A stretch of DNA of 64,000 nt. It comes from Hydractinia symbiolongicarpus (taxonomy: Eukaryota; Cnidaria; Hydrozoa; Anthoathecata; Hydractiniidae). Shown here piece after piece: positions 33,994-43,699 of the stretch (its first letter is position 1; each line of letters starts with the position of its first letter). The translations under genes were made by a program, and so were the position numbers. The DNA is taken from positions 17,831,501-17,895,500 of the forward strand of contig NC_079881.1 of assembly GCF_029227915.1 (NCBI RefSeq). Direction: 5' to 3'. The notes under the pieces were generated by a model. That model saw only the letters and a program-made list of their open reading frames with translations. It was not told the origin of the DNA and did not search any database.

Positions 33994-34025
33994 CAACATT
34001 GCTGCAACATCGTGTGTCTGCTGGG
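33994..34025 (-). repeat. Right terminal inverted repeat of the 6.6-kb transposon
   Basis: Read on the minus strand it begins CCCAGCAGACA and continues ATGTTGCAGCAATGTTG. Complementary to 27414-27445 with four mismatches. Confidence 0.85.
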
Positions 34026-34869
34026 ATATTCTACATCAACAAAAAACACGATGTAGCAAGGGAAAATCAATTCCATGTTAACATGGAATATTAAGAACTG
34101 ACTGCAATTTTTAAAAATAAGTTAATGAAACAACGTGGAGTTTCCTGAAATAATTAATTTTTAACATACACAATAGATATACAGCCAATGTTTAACTATT
34201 TTTTAATTTGAACAGCAGAAAATGGAAAATATCACAAGAACCGCCGAAAAATCACAGTTGTTTCCAATGCATGACCTGGTTCTTATACAAACACCGTTTT
34301 TATAAAACTGCACTTTACTAAAACGATTAAGATATTATCTTATAGAAAGATCGGCTCCCGGGTTTCTCCTATATGACTGACGGGTAAAGTTCCATATCCA
34401 ATCAGTATTCGTACTAACGATTTTATTAAATAATTTAAATTCAATATTACTTTCAACGAAGTTACTCCCACTATCAATTTTAGATATATAAATTTCCTCT
34501 TCTGCCAGTAAAGTGACGAAGATTTAAGGTAAACGTATCAACTTCTACGTAAAGCTCTGACCAACATGTGAACATCACACACGTCTATTTATTTCGCTTC
34601 TTCTTAGTTTGCCCAAGAAGGGCCCGAAACAACCAGTCTATATTATCTGGATGGTGATGCTTTGTTGAACCTTTTTTGCAACCATCTTTCGCTCACCAGA
34701 ACACCTTTTGAACTTCTGAATTTTGTACACTTATAAATAACCTCTTGAGGATTTTCAATTACGATCTAAATTCCATAACTTTTTCTTTGTTAATAGTTAT
34801 TTCCCTAGATTCCCAAAGATTTTCCTGAGAACGTTGCACATACGTGCAACGTTCTGAGGAAAATGTTAT
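34026..34869. other. Gene-free spacer with a perfect palindrome
   Basis: No gene. Around 34830-34855 the sequence AACGTTGCACATACGTGCAACGTT forms a near-perfect inverted repeat whose arms contain the TTGCAACGTT-type motif also seen in the neighbouring transposon ends. Confidence 0.45.
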
Positions 34870-36819
34870 AGGCTAAAGTCCCAAATACCGGTAAAACTGC
34901 TTTCTTTCATTTCTTCTCAGGTCCAATGCTGCAAATAACGCGCTTATCCTGTGGCTATTTGCTGTGGCCTGCGGCATTTTTAACAGCAAAGCATCGCAAA
35001 CACGGTGTAACGAGTTTCACCCAGAAACATGGTCCCCGAAGTTTCTAATACTTGCGAACAAATATTTATTGTTTTTGTTCACTCCAGCTTGTTGACGTGT
35101 AGTTTCGTCGCAAAGATACTTCAAAGCTGGAATTGTGTCCTCTGCTATAAGCAAAGGGACCAGATGGTTGTTTCCCTTCCCAACATGTAACAAACTTTCA
35201 AGCACTTTACTAGGAGTTGGTCTTAATCGTCCAAACTTTCTGACCTTTGTTTATTGATCCATTCATTATTTATGGCCTCAGTCCACTCGTCGATTGTCAG
35301 TCGGCCAGGCTCTTCGTGCGTTTAACAAAGTTAATCTCGTGCATGCGCTGTCCCGTATTGCAACAAATTCACTTTCGAAAGTCTTCTGGCTTTTGTGAAG
35401 CATGACTTTTACAGCGTGATTTCTCACCACCATAACGTTGTCTTTATCTGGCACCTTTTCAGGTTTGCGGAGATTTGTTTGGCGCTTAGTTATTTAACAT
35501 ACCTTCCGCATTTCTTATTCGTTGGCCTTGTTGTCTTTAGAGAGAAACAATGCTTTAAAGCTCCTGTTTGCGAAACTACCACTTCTTCGATAGCCAATCA
35601 CAAGGCTTGAAAATCACACCGCCGGAACATGTCCGCTGCGTTTCTGTGTACCTCGTTAATTTCATGTCTTAAAAATTCGTGGCCTTTTTGGTCTTCCCCA
35701 TTTCTTCTTTTACACGGTCTTCTTCTTTATGGACTCTTTCAATGTGTTGGATTACCTTCGAACTACCTTGAAACTCTCCACAGAAAATACAGAGTCTGGA
35801 AGGTCGTTCATAGTCTTCTCGACGCCTATAATTTTTCTTTTTCTTAAAATGCACATCACATTGAAAAATACCAACAAAGAAGGTTTTTTTTCTGTTCACA
35901 GGAATTTCATAAGTGGTATTTTTAGCCGTGTTGATAATATAGGAAAATTGTCATTTTTTGAATTTTTGCGAATCGAAACTTTATATACTATGTTCTGAGA
36001 TTGATTTTGTGGAAAATCGCATATAAATCCTCTCATACTTTTTCTTTTGAAGAAAATGAAGAAAGTGCCTTCCCTGAACATCGACATCAATCGAGCTCAT
36101 CTCATTGCCAATTGTCTAAATTGTGATATAACTACTTTACAAAATACATCTTTCGGACAGAAAAGAATTGAGGATAAAATACGCGGCAAAAATCAGAGTA
36201 AATTAAACCATTGTGAAAAGTTCAGAAAATTCACCAAATAATCCAGAGTCAGTCAACAGATTAAAATTATAAATTAATTAGCTTTGACACACGTTTATAA
36301 CAATATCAAAATTCTTACCAGGTTGATCACTATTCTTAATTCTCAATTGTTCTAGACAGTAGACAGATTGTAACCTGAAATTTCAACCTGATATTCTTAT
36401 AAAGTATGTTCTTATAGTAGCGTTATAAAGAGTTATGACCTGCGATCTTTATCTGTTTTTTGATTAATTACCGCCAATCAGCTATGATTAGATATTTCGT
36501 TAAGATATTCTTTGCCAATAAAGCGATTTTTTGAATCATACTTTATCTAATTGAAATCACCACTGCAAAGAATTAGACATGTTCTTCCTAAAAGGTTGTG
36601 TTTCAGGTAAAAAAATGCTATTCGAGTTATTAACGTTAAAAAGAATCTCGGAGTTTTTAATCTTTAAATGCTTCGCAGCGAGAAACATGTCAGCAAATCA
36701 TTTTGCTTTTTCATTTTTGACTTACCAGTTGAAAGTACCAATCTTCACCTCAAGAAACACCGTCATTCTTCTGAAAAAAGGTTTGCATTAAATGAATAAA
36801 CAATTTAAATATTAAATAT
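34870..36819. repeat. Tandem duplication, copy 1 (about 1.95 kb)
   Basis: Starts GGCTAAAGTCCCAAATACCGG and ends AATTTAAATATTAAATAT. The same sequence recurs at 37166-41354, once the nested LINE at 37429-39675 is removed. The copies share the same damaged gene and differ by small indels and substitutions. Confidence 0.85.
34880..35899 (-). pseudogene. C2H2 zinc-finger / recombinase-like C-terminal domain pseudogene, copy 1
   Basis: On the minus strand, an upstream piece (35899-35669) has a C2H2-like finger, RLCIFCGEFQGSSKVIQHIE followed by RVH. After frameshifts come DNVMVVRNHAVKVMLHKSQK, CTRLTLLNARRA, an EWTEAINNEWINKQR segment one frame over, and HVGKGNNHLVPLLIAEDTIP. The end is NFGDHVSG, a stop (TGA where the family has Trp), then SLHRVCDALLLK and RISALFAALDLRRNERKQFY. 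The LLNARRG...NEW...HLVP...HMGH-like order is that of a large cnidarian protein family whose C-terminus resembles tyrosine recombinases. At least three stops and a frameshift make it a pseudogene. The family assignment comes from recognition, not a search. Confidence 0.6.
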
Positions 36820-37165
36820 CAAGAACAAGCGGAACAATGCAAGAACAAGCCAGGGAGCGAAATTGTACTTAAATTCACTCTACTATACTACTGCTCAAAA
36901 TTTACAGAATGATTCTCCTTGACGAAATAAAGTTGTGCTCTAAGTTTTACGTTTAGAGCGTAATTCTAACGAAAGTTTTTATATTTTCCAGTTATGGTTG
37001 AGTTGGTAAGTGCTGTAAATTATAACATCAAAGTTGTCCAAAATTTATGTTAGCAACGCAAAGGAAGTTTCGCTGTATGTAAACTAGGAATATAAATATA
37101 AAGAAAGTTTTATTAACTTTTGTCTATGGCTGACAACTATTTGCCAATTTTAATAACTCCCTCCA
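36820..37165. other. Spacer between the two duplicated units
   Basis: AT-rich sequence of about 345 bp with no gene. It is absent after copy 2, so it separates the units rather than being part of them. Confidence 0.5.
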
Positions 37166-37428
37166 AGGCTAATGTCCCAAATACCGGTAAAACTGCTTTC
37201 TTTCATTTCTTCTCAGGTCCAATGCTGCAAATAACGCGCTTATCCTGGCTATTTGCTGTGGCCTGCGGCATTTTTAACAGCAAAGCATCGCAAACACGGT
37301 GTAACGAGTTTCACCCAGAAACATGGTCCCCGAAGTTTCTAGTACTTGGGAACAAATATTTATTGTTTTTGTTCACTCCAGCTTGTTGACGTGTAGTTTC
37401 GTCGCAAAGATACTTCAAAGCTGGAATT

Positions 37429-39675
37429 TGTTTTTTTTTTTTTTTTTTTTTTAACCCTTCATAAGTAATATACAACACTTGTTGGCTCTGTTTTTATACC
37501 GATAGGCCGCCGGTGTACATTTTTTATTTTATTTTTTTATTTTTTTTAATAAATCATTCGTTATATCGTCGACATGACATTTGACAGTTCGATGTCATGG
37601 ATGTAATGTTCTTTCTTCAGCGAACGAGAACCTCTAAGGCATAACAACATTGACCGTAACAGGGAAAAGGAAATTTTTGTTCTAATATAATTGACTGCTT
37701 GTAATGCAGGTATATCTCTTTTCTCTGCAATCATTTCAGATATACGTTTGTAAAACAGCTTAAACTCTCGCCCCATTCCACCATTTGTTGAGAAAACCAA
37801 TGGGATGAACGACCCGCTATCAACATCAAGCACACGTTCATTGTACTGGCGTTTCTTCTCATCCTCGTTGCGTTTAAAGCATTTATTGAGTTCCAAACCC
37901 TGGTATCTCCGAGCGTTTAGGTCAAAAACCCGTATATCCAAAAATACCCTTTTACCAGGAGTCCAGAACCCAATAGCGCTTGTATCAAGACGAGCTTCTT
38001 GACTTCTCTTGGCGCTTCGTGGTTGAATTTGCTCACCATCCAACTGAATCAACATTGGTTCGCGTCGAACGTCCTTACACACTTCGTTTAGAAAAACAGA
38101 AGTGATATCACGAACTTCATTGTGTCTCATCGTGATAAAACCACATTTCTTGCAGGATAAAGCATGAGTCACGTTAAATTTGCTACCACATGCACAATCT
38201 GAAGGGAGTCTAGGTAGTGCCCAATTATAACGGATACGTAACGCATCCCTAAATTGTTCTTTGTTTAAGTCATACATCAGTTCTTTCATAGGTAAACTCG
38301 TCAGCCAATTCGATGCTCCCACCATCATGTTTACATTATTAATCCTCTTCTGTTCTTCATTCATGTTTGATCTTAACAGCTCGAGCTTTTCTTTATTTTG
38401 TTGACGCCGTTCGCTTTTTATCACTGCAATTGTCTTACCACTGTCATCGTCGATCTTTCCCACGATTTCTTTTTGAAGCAGGTACGTCAATTGTTTCGAG
38501 TTTTCCAGCTCGACTGGAGCGAATTCGCATATATTTTTCAAACCAAGTCCTCCCAATCTGGGCGGCAGTGACATAAGCATTCGTTCTTCATCATTTACGA
38601 CATGACCATCAGTTATCGCTGGAATAAACTGATGTCTGATTACGTCTTCTACAGGATCAAGAAATTTTTCAATTCGTGGAATTGTGCGAACGAAGTAGGA
38701 AAAGCGATGTTGGTATCCACTAATATAGCAGGTATATGCCTCTTGCGGTTGGGTTATCGCAATTCTGCACAGCATTGACAATTCTTGAACCCATTGGTTT
38801 ACCATCTTATTACAGTACTCCTTTTCATAATCATCGCTGCCAATTACTGCGCCTAGATGTCTTTCGCCACGTGTAGTAATCTGAATGTTCGTATTTCGAA
38901 ACAATTCGTTGGCTTTTTCAACATACTGTTCTTTAACAATCAACCACGATTTTTGAGGTTGCTGAAAGTACCCGAACAATGGCCCTTTTTTTCAGATTTT
39001 TCCACCATAAAATCAATGATTCGCATTTTCCTACCGCCGTTAGATCATCAGCAAAAGCGACCATTTGATTTTGTCCTGTAATCACTGTTAACATCAATTC
39101 AAGTAGTTGTGTTATACCTATTGCATACATTGCCATACCAATGGGATCGCCTTGGGTAGTTCCTTCTTTCGAGCGTAGTTCAATCCCACCAATCACAAAT
39201 AGCCTTGCTGGTATATTGTAGCAATTTGTCACATAATTTGATAAGATCGGGCATAATATTCGAATATTGTGAATCAGAGGTCGTCTGTTGATACTGTTAA
39301 ATGCATTTGCTGCATCTACTAATAATACTGCTTCTGATTCTTCACTCTCAAACATATCTCGCATCGCATGAATGGCAGCTTCACTCCCCGCTCTTTGACC
39401 TGCACACATTTGAATCTTGCTACATGATTTAATCACGTCCTCCCTCATCACCGCCATTATAACTTTTCCACAGATTCTCCGCAAACTTCTCCCACGCCTA
39501 TTGGTCGCACACCAGGTCTTTTGTTTAACGGTACCAACCTGCTTGCCAAGAAACCTTCTAATGATTCATCATCTACATATTCTGTACATAGCTTTTTTAT
39601 AACATTCGCAATCGCTGTTCGTAGATCTCCTCCACAATCGCCGTACACTTTTGATGTTAGAGGTTTTCTCCAAAA
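37429..39675 (-). mobile_element. 5'-truncated REL-type LINE with poly(A) tail, nested in the duplication
   Basis: An insertion of about 2.25 kb on the minus strand. Its 3' end is a run of about 22 T on the plus strand (37431-37452), meaning a poly(A) tail, followed inward by a short 3' UTR. Its 5' end is truncated within the RT coding region. The empty site is preserved in copy 1 of the duplication, so both junctions are known exactly and show a 22-bp target deletion instead of a duplication. It is a different lineage from the USP-LINEs, which lack poly(A). Confidence 0.9.
37561..39660 (-). pseudogene. RT and REL endonuclease polyprotein of the nested LINE
   Basis: The 5' piece (39660-39457) has RLVPLNKRPGVRPIGVGEVC, the classical start of an R2/R4-like RT. 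The next piece (39484-38985) has motif A LLVDAANAFNSINRRPLIHN, motif B GTTQGDPIGMAMYAIGI and motif C MVAFADDLTAVGK. A frameshift in a run of seven T near 38985 leads to the third piece (38979-37561): KSWLIVKEQYVEKA, GERHLGAVIGSDDYEKEYCN, LPPRLGGLGLKN, a C-x-C...H-x4-C finger (CACGSKFNVTHALSCKKCG) and the REL nuclease RLDTSAIGFWTPGKRVFLDI with RVFDLNAR. It ends with FALLRSMLLC-like FSLLRSMLLCLRGSRS. Apart from the truncation it is broken at one or two positions, so it is a fairly young copy. Confidence 0.85.
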
Positions 39676-41354
39676 GGACCAGATGGTTGTTTCCCTTCCC
39701 AACATGTAACAAACTTTCAAGCACTTTACTAGGAGTTGGTCTTAATCGTCCAAACTTTCTGACCTTTGTTTATTGATCCATTCATTATTTATGGCCTCAG
39801 TCCACTCGTCGATTGTCAGTCGGCCAGGCTCTTCGTGCGTTTAACAAAGTTAATCTCGTGCATGCGCTGTCCCGTATTGCAACAAATTCACTTTCGAAAG
39901 TCTTCTGGCTTTTGTGAAGCATTACTTTTACAGCGTGATTTCTCACCATCATAACGTTGTCTTTATCTGGCACCTTTTCAGGTTTGCGGAGATTTGTTTG
40001 GCGCTTAGTTATTTAACATACCTTCCGCATTTCTTATTCGTTGGCCTTGTTGTCTTTAGAGAGAAACAATGCTTCAAAGCTCCTGTTTGCGAAACTACCA
40101 CTTCTTCGATAGCCAATCACAAGGCTTGAAAATCACACCGCCGGAACATGTCTGCTGCGTTTCTGTATACCTCGTTAATTTCATGTCTTAAAAATTCGAA
40201 ATACCTTACCTTTTAAATGTTTGCTATCTAAACCTGGCCTTTTTGGTCTTCCCCATTTCTTCTTTTACACGGTCTTCTTCTTTATGGACTCTTTCAATGT
40301 GTTGGATTACCTTCGAACTACCTTGAAACTCTCCACAGAAAATACAGAGCCTGGAAGGTCGTTCATAGTCTTCTCGACGCCAGTAATTTTTTTTTTCTTA
40401 GAATGCACATCACATTGAAGATTACCAACAAAGAATGTTTATTTTTGGTTCACAGGAATTTCACAGGTTATTTTTTTTAGCCGTGTTGATAATATAGGAA
40501 GATTGTCATTTTTTGAATTTTTGCGAATCGAAACTCCATATACTATGTTCTGAGATTAATTTTATGGAAAATCGCATATAGATCCTCTCATACTGTTTCT
40601 TTTGAAGAAAATGAAGAAAGTGCCTTCCCTGAATATCGACATCAATCGAACTCAACTCATTGCCAATTGTCTAAGTTATGATTTACAAAATACATCTTTC
40701 GGACAGTAAAGAATTGAGGATAAATACGCGGCAAAAATCAGATTAAATGAAACCATTGTGAAAAGTTCAGAAAAATCACCAAATAATCCAGAGTCAGCCA
40801 ACAGACTAAAATTATAAATTGATTAGCTTTGACACTCGTTTTATAACAATATCAAATTACTTACCAGATTGATTATTATTCTTACTTCTCAATTGTTCTA
40901 AACAGTAGACAGATTGTAACCTGAAATTTCAACGTGATATTCTTATAAAGTATATTCTTATAGTAGAGTTATAAATAGTTATGACCTGCGATCTTTATCT
41001 GTTTCTTGATTAATTATCGCTAATCAGCTATGATTAGATATTTCGTTAAGATATTTTTTGCCAATAAAGCCTTTTAACGATTTTTTTGAGTCATACTTTT
41101 TCTCATTGAAATCACCACTGCAAAGAATTAGACATGTTCTTCCTAATAAGGTTGTGTTTCAGGTGAAAAATGTTATTCGAGTTATTAACGTTAAAAAAAA
41201 ATGTCGGAGTTTTTAATCTTTAAATGCTTCGGAGCGAGAAACATGTCAGCAAATCATTTTGGTTTTTCAATTTTGACTTACCAGTTGAAAGTACCAATCT
41301 TGACCTCAAGAAACACCGTCATTCTTCTGAATAAATAATTTAAATATTAAATAT

Positions 41355-43269
41355 TGCTTTGTATTATTTGTTTTGTTTTTCTAAGGTCTAAAGTAGATTT
41401 TTAATATAAAACTTTTGCTTTAAGTAGATAAACAGAATTACATTTAACAAAAGATAGGCCTAAGGTAAAATTTATGGATGATTTCTAATTAAATAAAAGT
41501 TACTCGGAGATAAGTCGAGAATTGAGTTGAATTGAATTAAGTAAGAATGCAGGTAGACATAAAATAACCGACCTTAAAAAATTTCCGATATTTCCCTAAT
41601 TTAAATTTCACAATAAATTCCAGGATAATACATTTTTTTATAACACAAACTAAAACCGCGTTGAGTATATCAAAAAAGTGATATAACATTGCTTTAAACT
41701 GAAATCTTCAATTTTGCTTTTTTATTATTTATTATTTGGACTCATTTAGAATACATTATGGTTAAGTTTTTTTTGCAGACCGAATTATGTGTAATTTACT
41801 GACCAAATGTAGATTTATCATATCTTATCAAAGAAGCAAAATCATCTGTATTAAAGTGTCAGAATAAGATTAACCAGTATATTACTTTGGAGTCTCTACT
41901 ATTTAAATTATTTTTCAGATTTTTACTGATCAAAACCATTATCGTTCCAAAATAAAATCCACCAATATGTACTGCTACAATCTATCCTTTACAACTACAC
42001 CTTTCTGAAACATTTACAATTTTAAAGAAATGATTCTGATGAAAACGATACCCATTTAAAAAACAATTTTAACGCTAAACTTTACGAAAATGACACACCT
42101 AATCTCTAGTGACACAATTTTTGGCACAATTTTTTTATCACCGAAGAGTAAGATTATATTTACAAAATATTCAGAATCACAATTAATTCACAATCTGTGA
42201 TATTTTTTGTGTTGAAAATTGATTCTGCTGTTGTGCTAAGATATTTCATTTCAAAGCCCTTTTAGTAAAAAAACGAAGTTAAGTTATCAGTAATCCCCTC
42301 TTTTAGCCGTTCAAACAGATTTTTTTTCAGTCAGTTTGGTATCTATACGAATTTATTTATTTATAAATAAAAGTAATATAACAATCAAAATTTTGTAAGG
42401 ACCACGCATCTAGCTACACATACCATTTCTTTATTAAAATCATCCTTGATTATTTTATCATCCTTCTTTTCTGCAGCATGAGTATTTATGTCCTGCGCAT
42501 TTGAAAAAACATTTTTTCCGTTCACATATAAAAAAGGTTCTTAAAATTAAACTAAAAATCAGGTCCTTAGACATACTAATTTTAGGTTGGAGACTTTTAA
42601 AATCTGTTTTCTAAAAATTCCAACCTGATACTTGAAATAAAAAGAAACAAATAAAAATAATGTGGGCTAAACACAACATTTCAATAATAAAGATATCAAT
42701 TTAGAAAATTAGAAGGTTGGAATTCCTAAGTTATTTGATAGGCGATTTTGTTTACAGGTATATGATAAACTTTCTTTACCTTTCTTTACCTTTTCTATTT
42801 CTTGTGAAATGAAACGTACTACTGACTTAAAAATGATAGAAAATTGGCATATCTTTTCAACGTTTTATCAAAAAACAACTGAGCAAATAAGCTAGCTTTA
42901 ATATCTCCCTACATTTGTAAGCTTAACTAAACTTGGTACTGCATTTACTGACTTACAAAGAAATGTGTAGTCGATGTCTTTCTTCATCAGATTCTATAAG
43001 AAAGGGTCATTATTCTAGTCTTACCACAGTTGACAAAAAAGATTGGGCATTAACATACCAGGTTCTAGGGTAAGTAACAATATTACACAAGTTAGTAACC
43101 AACAAAAACAAAATAGATTACATTTTAACAAAAAATAATTTCGGTTCTAATACTTATGAAATTAATTAATAGACATTTTAAAAAATTTAATATGTGACAT
43201 TTGACAATTACGAGTTTAAAAGAGACGTGACGTTAATTCTGATTAAAATAAAAATTGTAGTTCTTAAAT
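41355..43269. other. Gene-free AT-rich stretch
   Basis: About 1.9 kb with no open frame of note and no repeat I can identify. It consists of AT-rich sequence with many short A and T runs. Confidence 0.45.
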
Positions 43270-43680
43270 TCATTGTGGTGAGCGGAATGTCCTAAAAAGG
43301 AGGAGAGCGTGGCAGTTGAAATTTGACTGCATATCCTGAATTGATGAATTTGGAGAAGACACTAACTGGTCCTGTCGTGTTTGATTGGTGGTAATTTCGG
43401 CACCAAAGTCAAATGTTACCTTAGACATGTTTCGTTTCATATCAAGGCCTGTGCGAGAATAGGATCGTATACTGAATTCGAATTTATGACCACTTTTAGA
43501 CAATATATGGCGGGCCTCAAAACCTGATTGATCCAATATGTTGACTGATATTGCTCGAATACAATGATTGGTGTAAAAATGACTTAATTCAGCGTCTACG
43601 CCAATATTATTTATCATACTTTCAAGGGTATAGACTACCAAAAACCTGTGCATCATACCATGGACCGGAATATTTGTCAC
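43270..43680 (-). pseudogene. Crypton-type (DUF3504-like) tyrosine recombinase C-terminal fragment
   Basis: The 136-residue frame contains YTNHCIRAISVNILDQSGFE, ARHILSKSGHK and FSIRSYSRTGLDMKRNMS. This is the C-terminal catalytic part of Crypton-family tyrosine recombinases: H-x-x-R in NHCIR, the second His in SGHK, and the Tyr nucleophile in RSYS. The same domain occurs in host genes derived from Cryptons. Sequence upstream of residue 15 is not recognisable, and I see no N-terminal half on this strand. It is a fragment, or the last exon of a gene whose other exons I cannot find. Confidence 0.7.
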
Positions 43681-43699
43681 TAACAGATGCTTTAGACCG

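Larger units (their letters stand above)
27414..34025 (-). mobile_element. 6.6-kb two-gene DNA transposon with CCCAGCAGACA terminal inverted repeats
   Basis: The left end (27414) reads CCCAGCAGACA and then TGTTGCAGCAATGTTG; the right end (34025, complement) reads CCCAGCAGACA and then ATGTTGCAGCAATGTTG. I count 28 of 32 terminal bases identical. Both ends are followed inward by many diverged copies of a GTTGCAACGTTG-like motif. Between them lie exactly two genes on the minus strand, a Tnp2-like transposase and a DUF4806-like protein. Both ends are flanked by AT, which could be a 2-bp target duplication or part of the inverted repeat. The pairing and the intact ends support a single autonomous-type element. 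Superfamily assignment (CACTA/EnSpm-related) rests on the transposase only, since the ends are not CACTA. Confidence 0.75.
37170..40420 (-). pseudogene. C2H2 / recombinase-like pseudogene, copy 2 (split by LINE)
   Basis: The same damaged gene as at 34880-35899, in two parts: 37170-37428 holds the C-terminal recombinase-like end and 39676-40420 the zinc-finger side. The TGA that replaces the Trp codon after HVSG is present here too, so the gene was already broken when the segment was duplicated. The LINE insertion came later, since copy 1 lacks it. Confidence 0.6.
37166..41354. repeat. Tandem duplication, copy 2, interrupted by a LINE
   Basis: 37166-37428 and 39676-41354 align to copy 1 (34870-36819). 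The junctions are sharp: copy 1 reads CTGGAATT, then 22 bp, then GGACCAGATGG. Copy 2 reads CTGGAATT, then the LINE, then GGACCAGATGG. The LINE insertion therefore removed 22 bp of target. Copy 2 also has an extra segment of about 35 bp near 40200-40235. Confidence 0.85.

Noticed and set aside
35395-35610. Plus-strand ORFs repeated at 39914-40129
   Set aside because: They are antisense shadows of the duplicated minus-strand pseudogene; conservation reflects the recent duplication.
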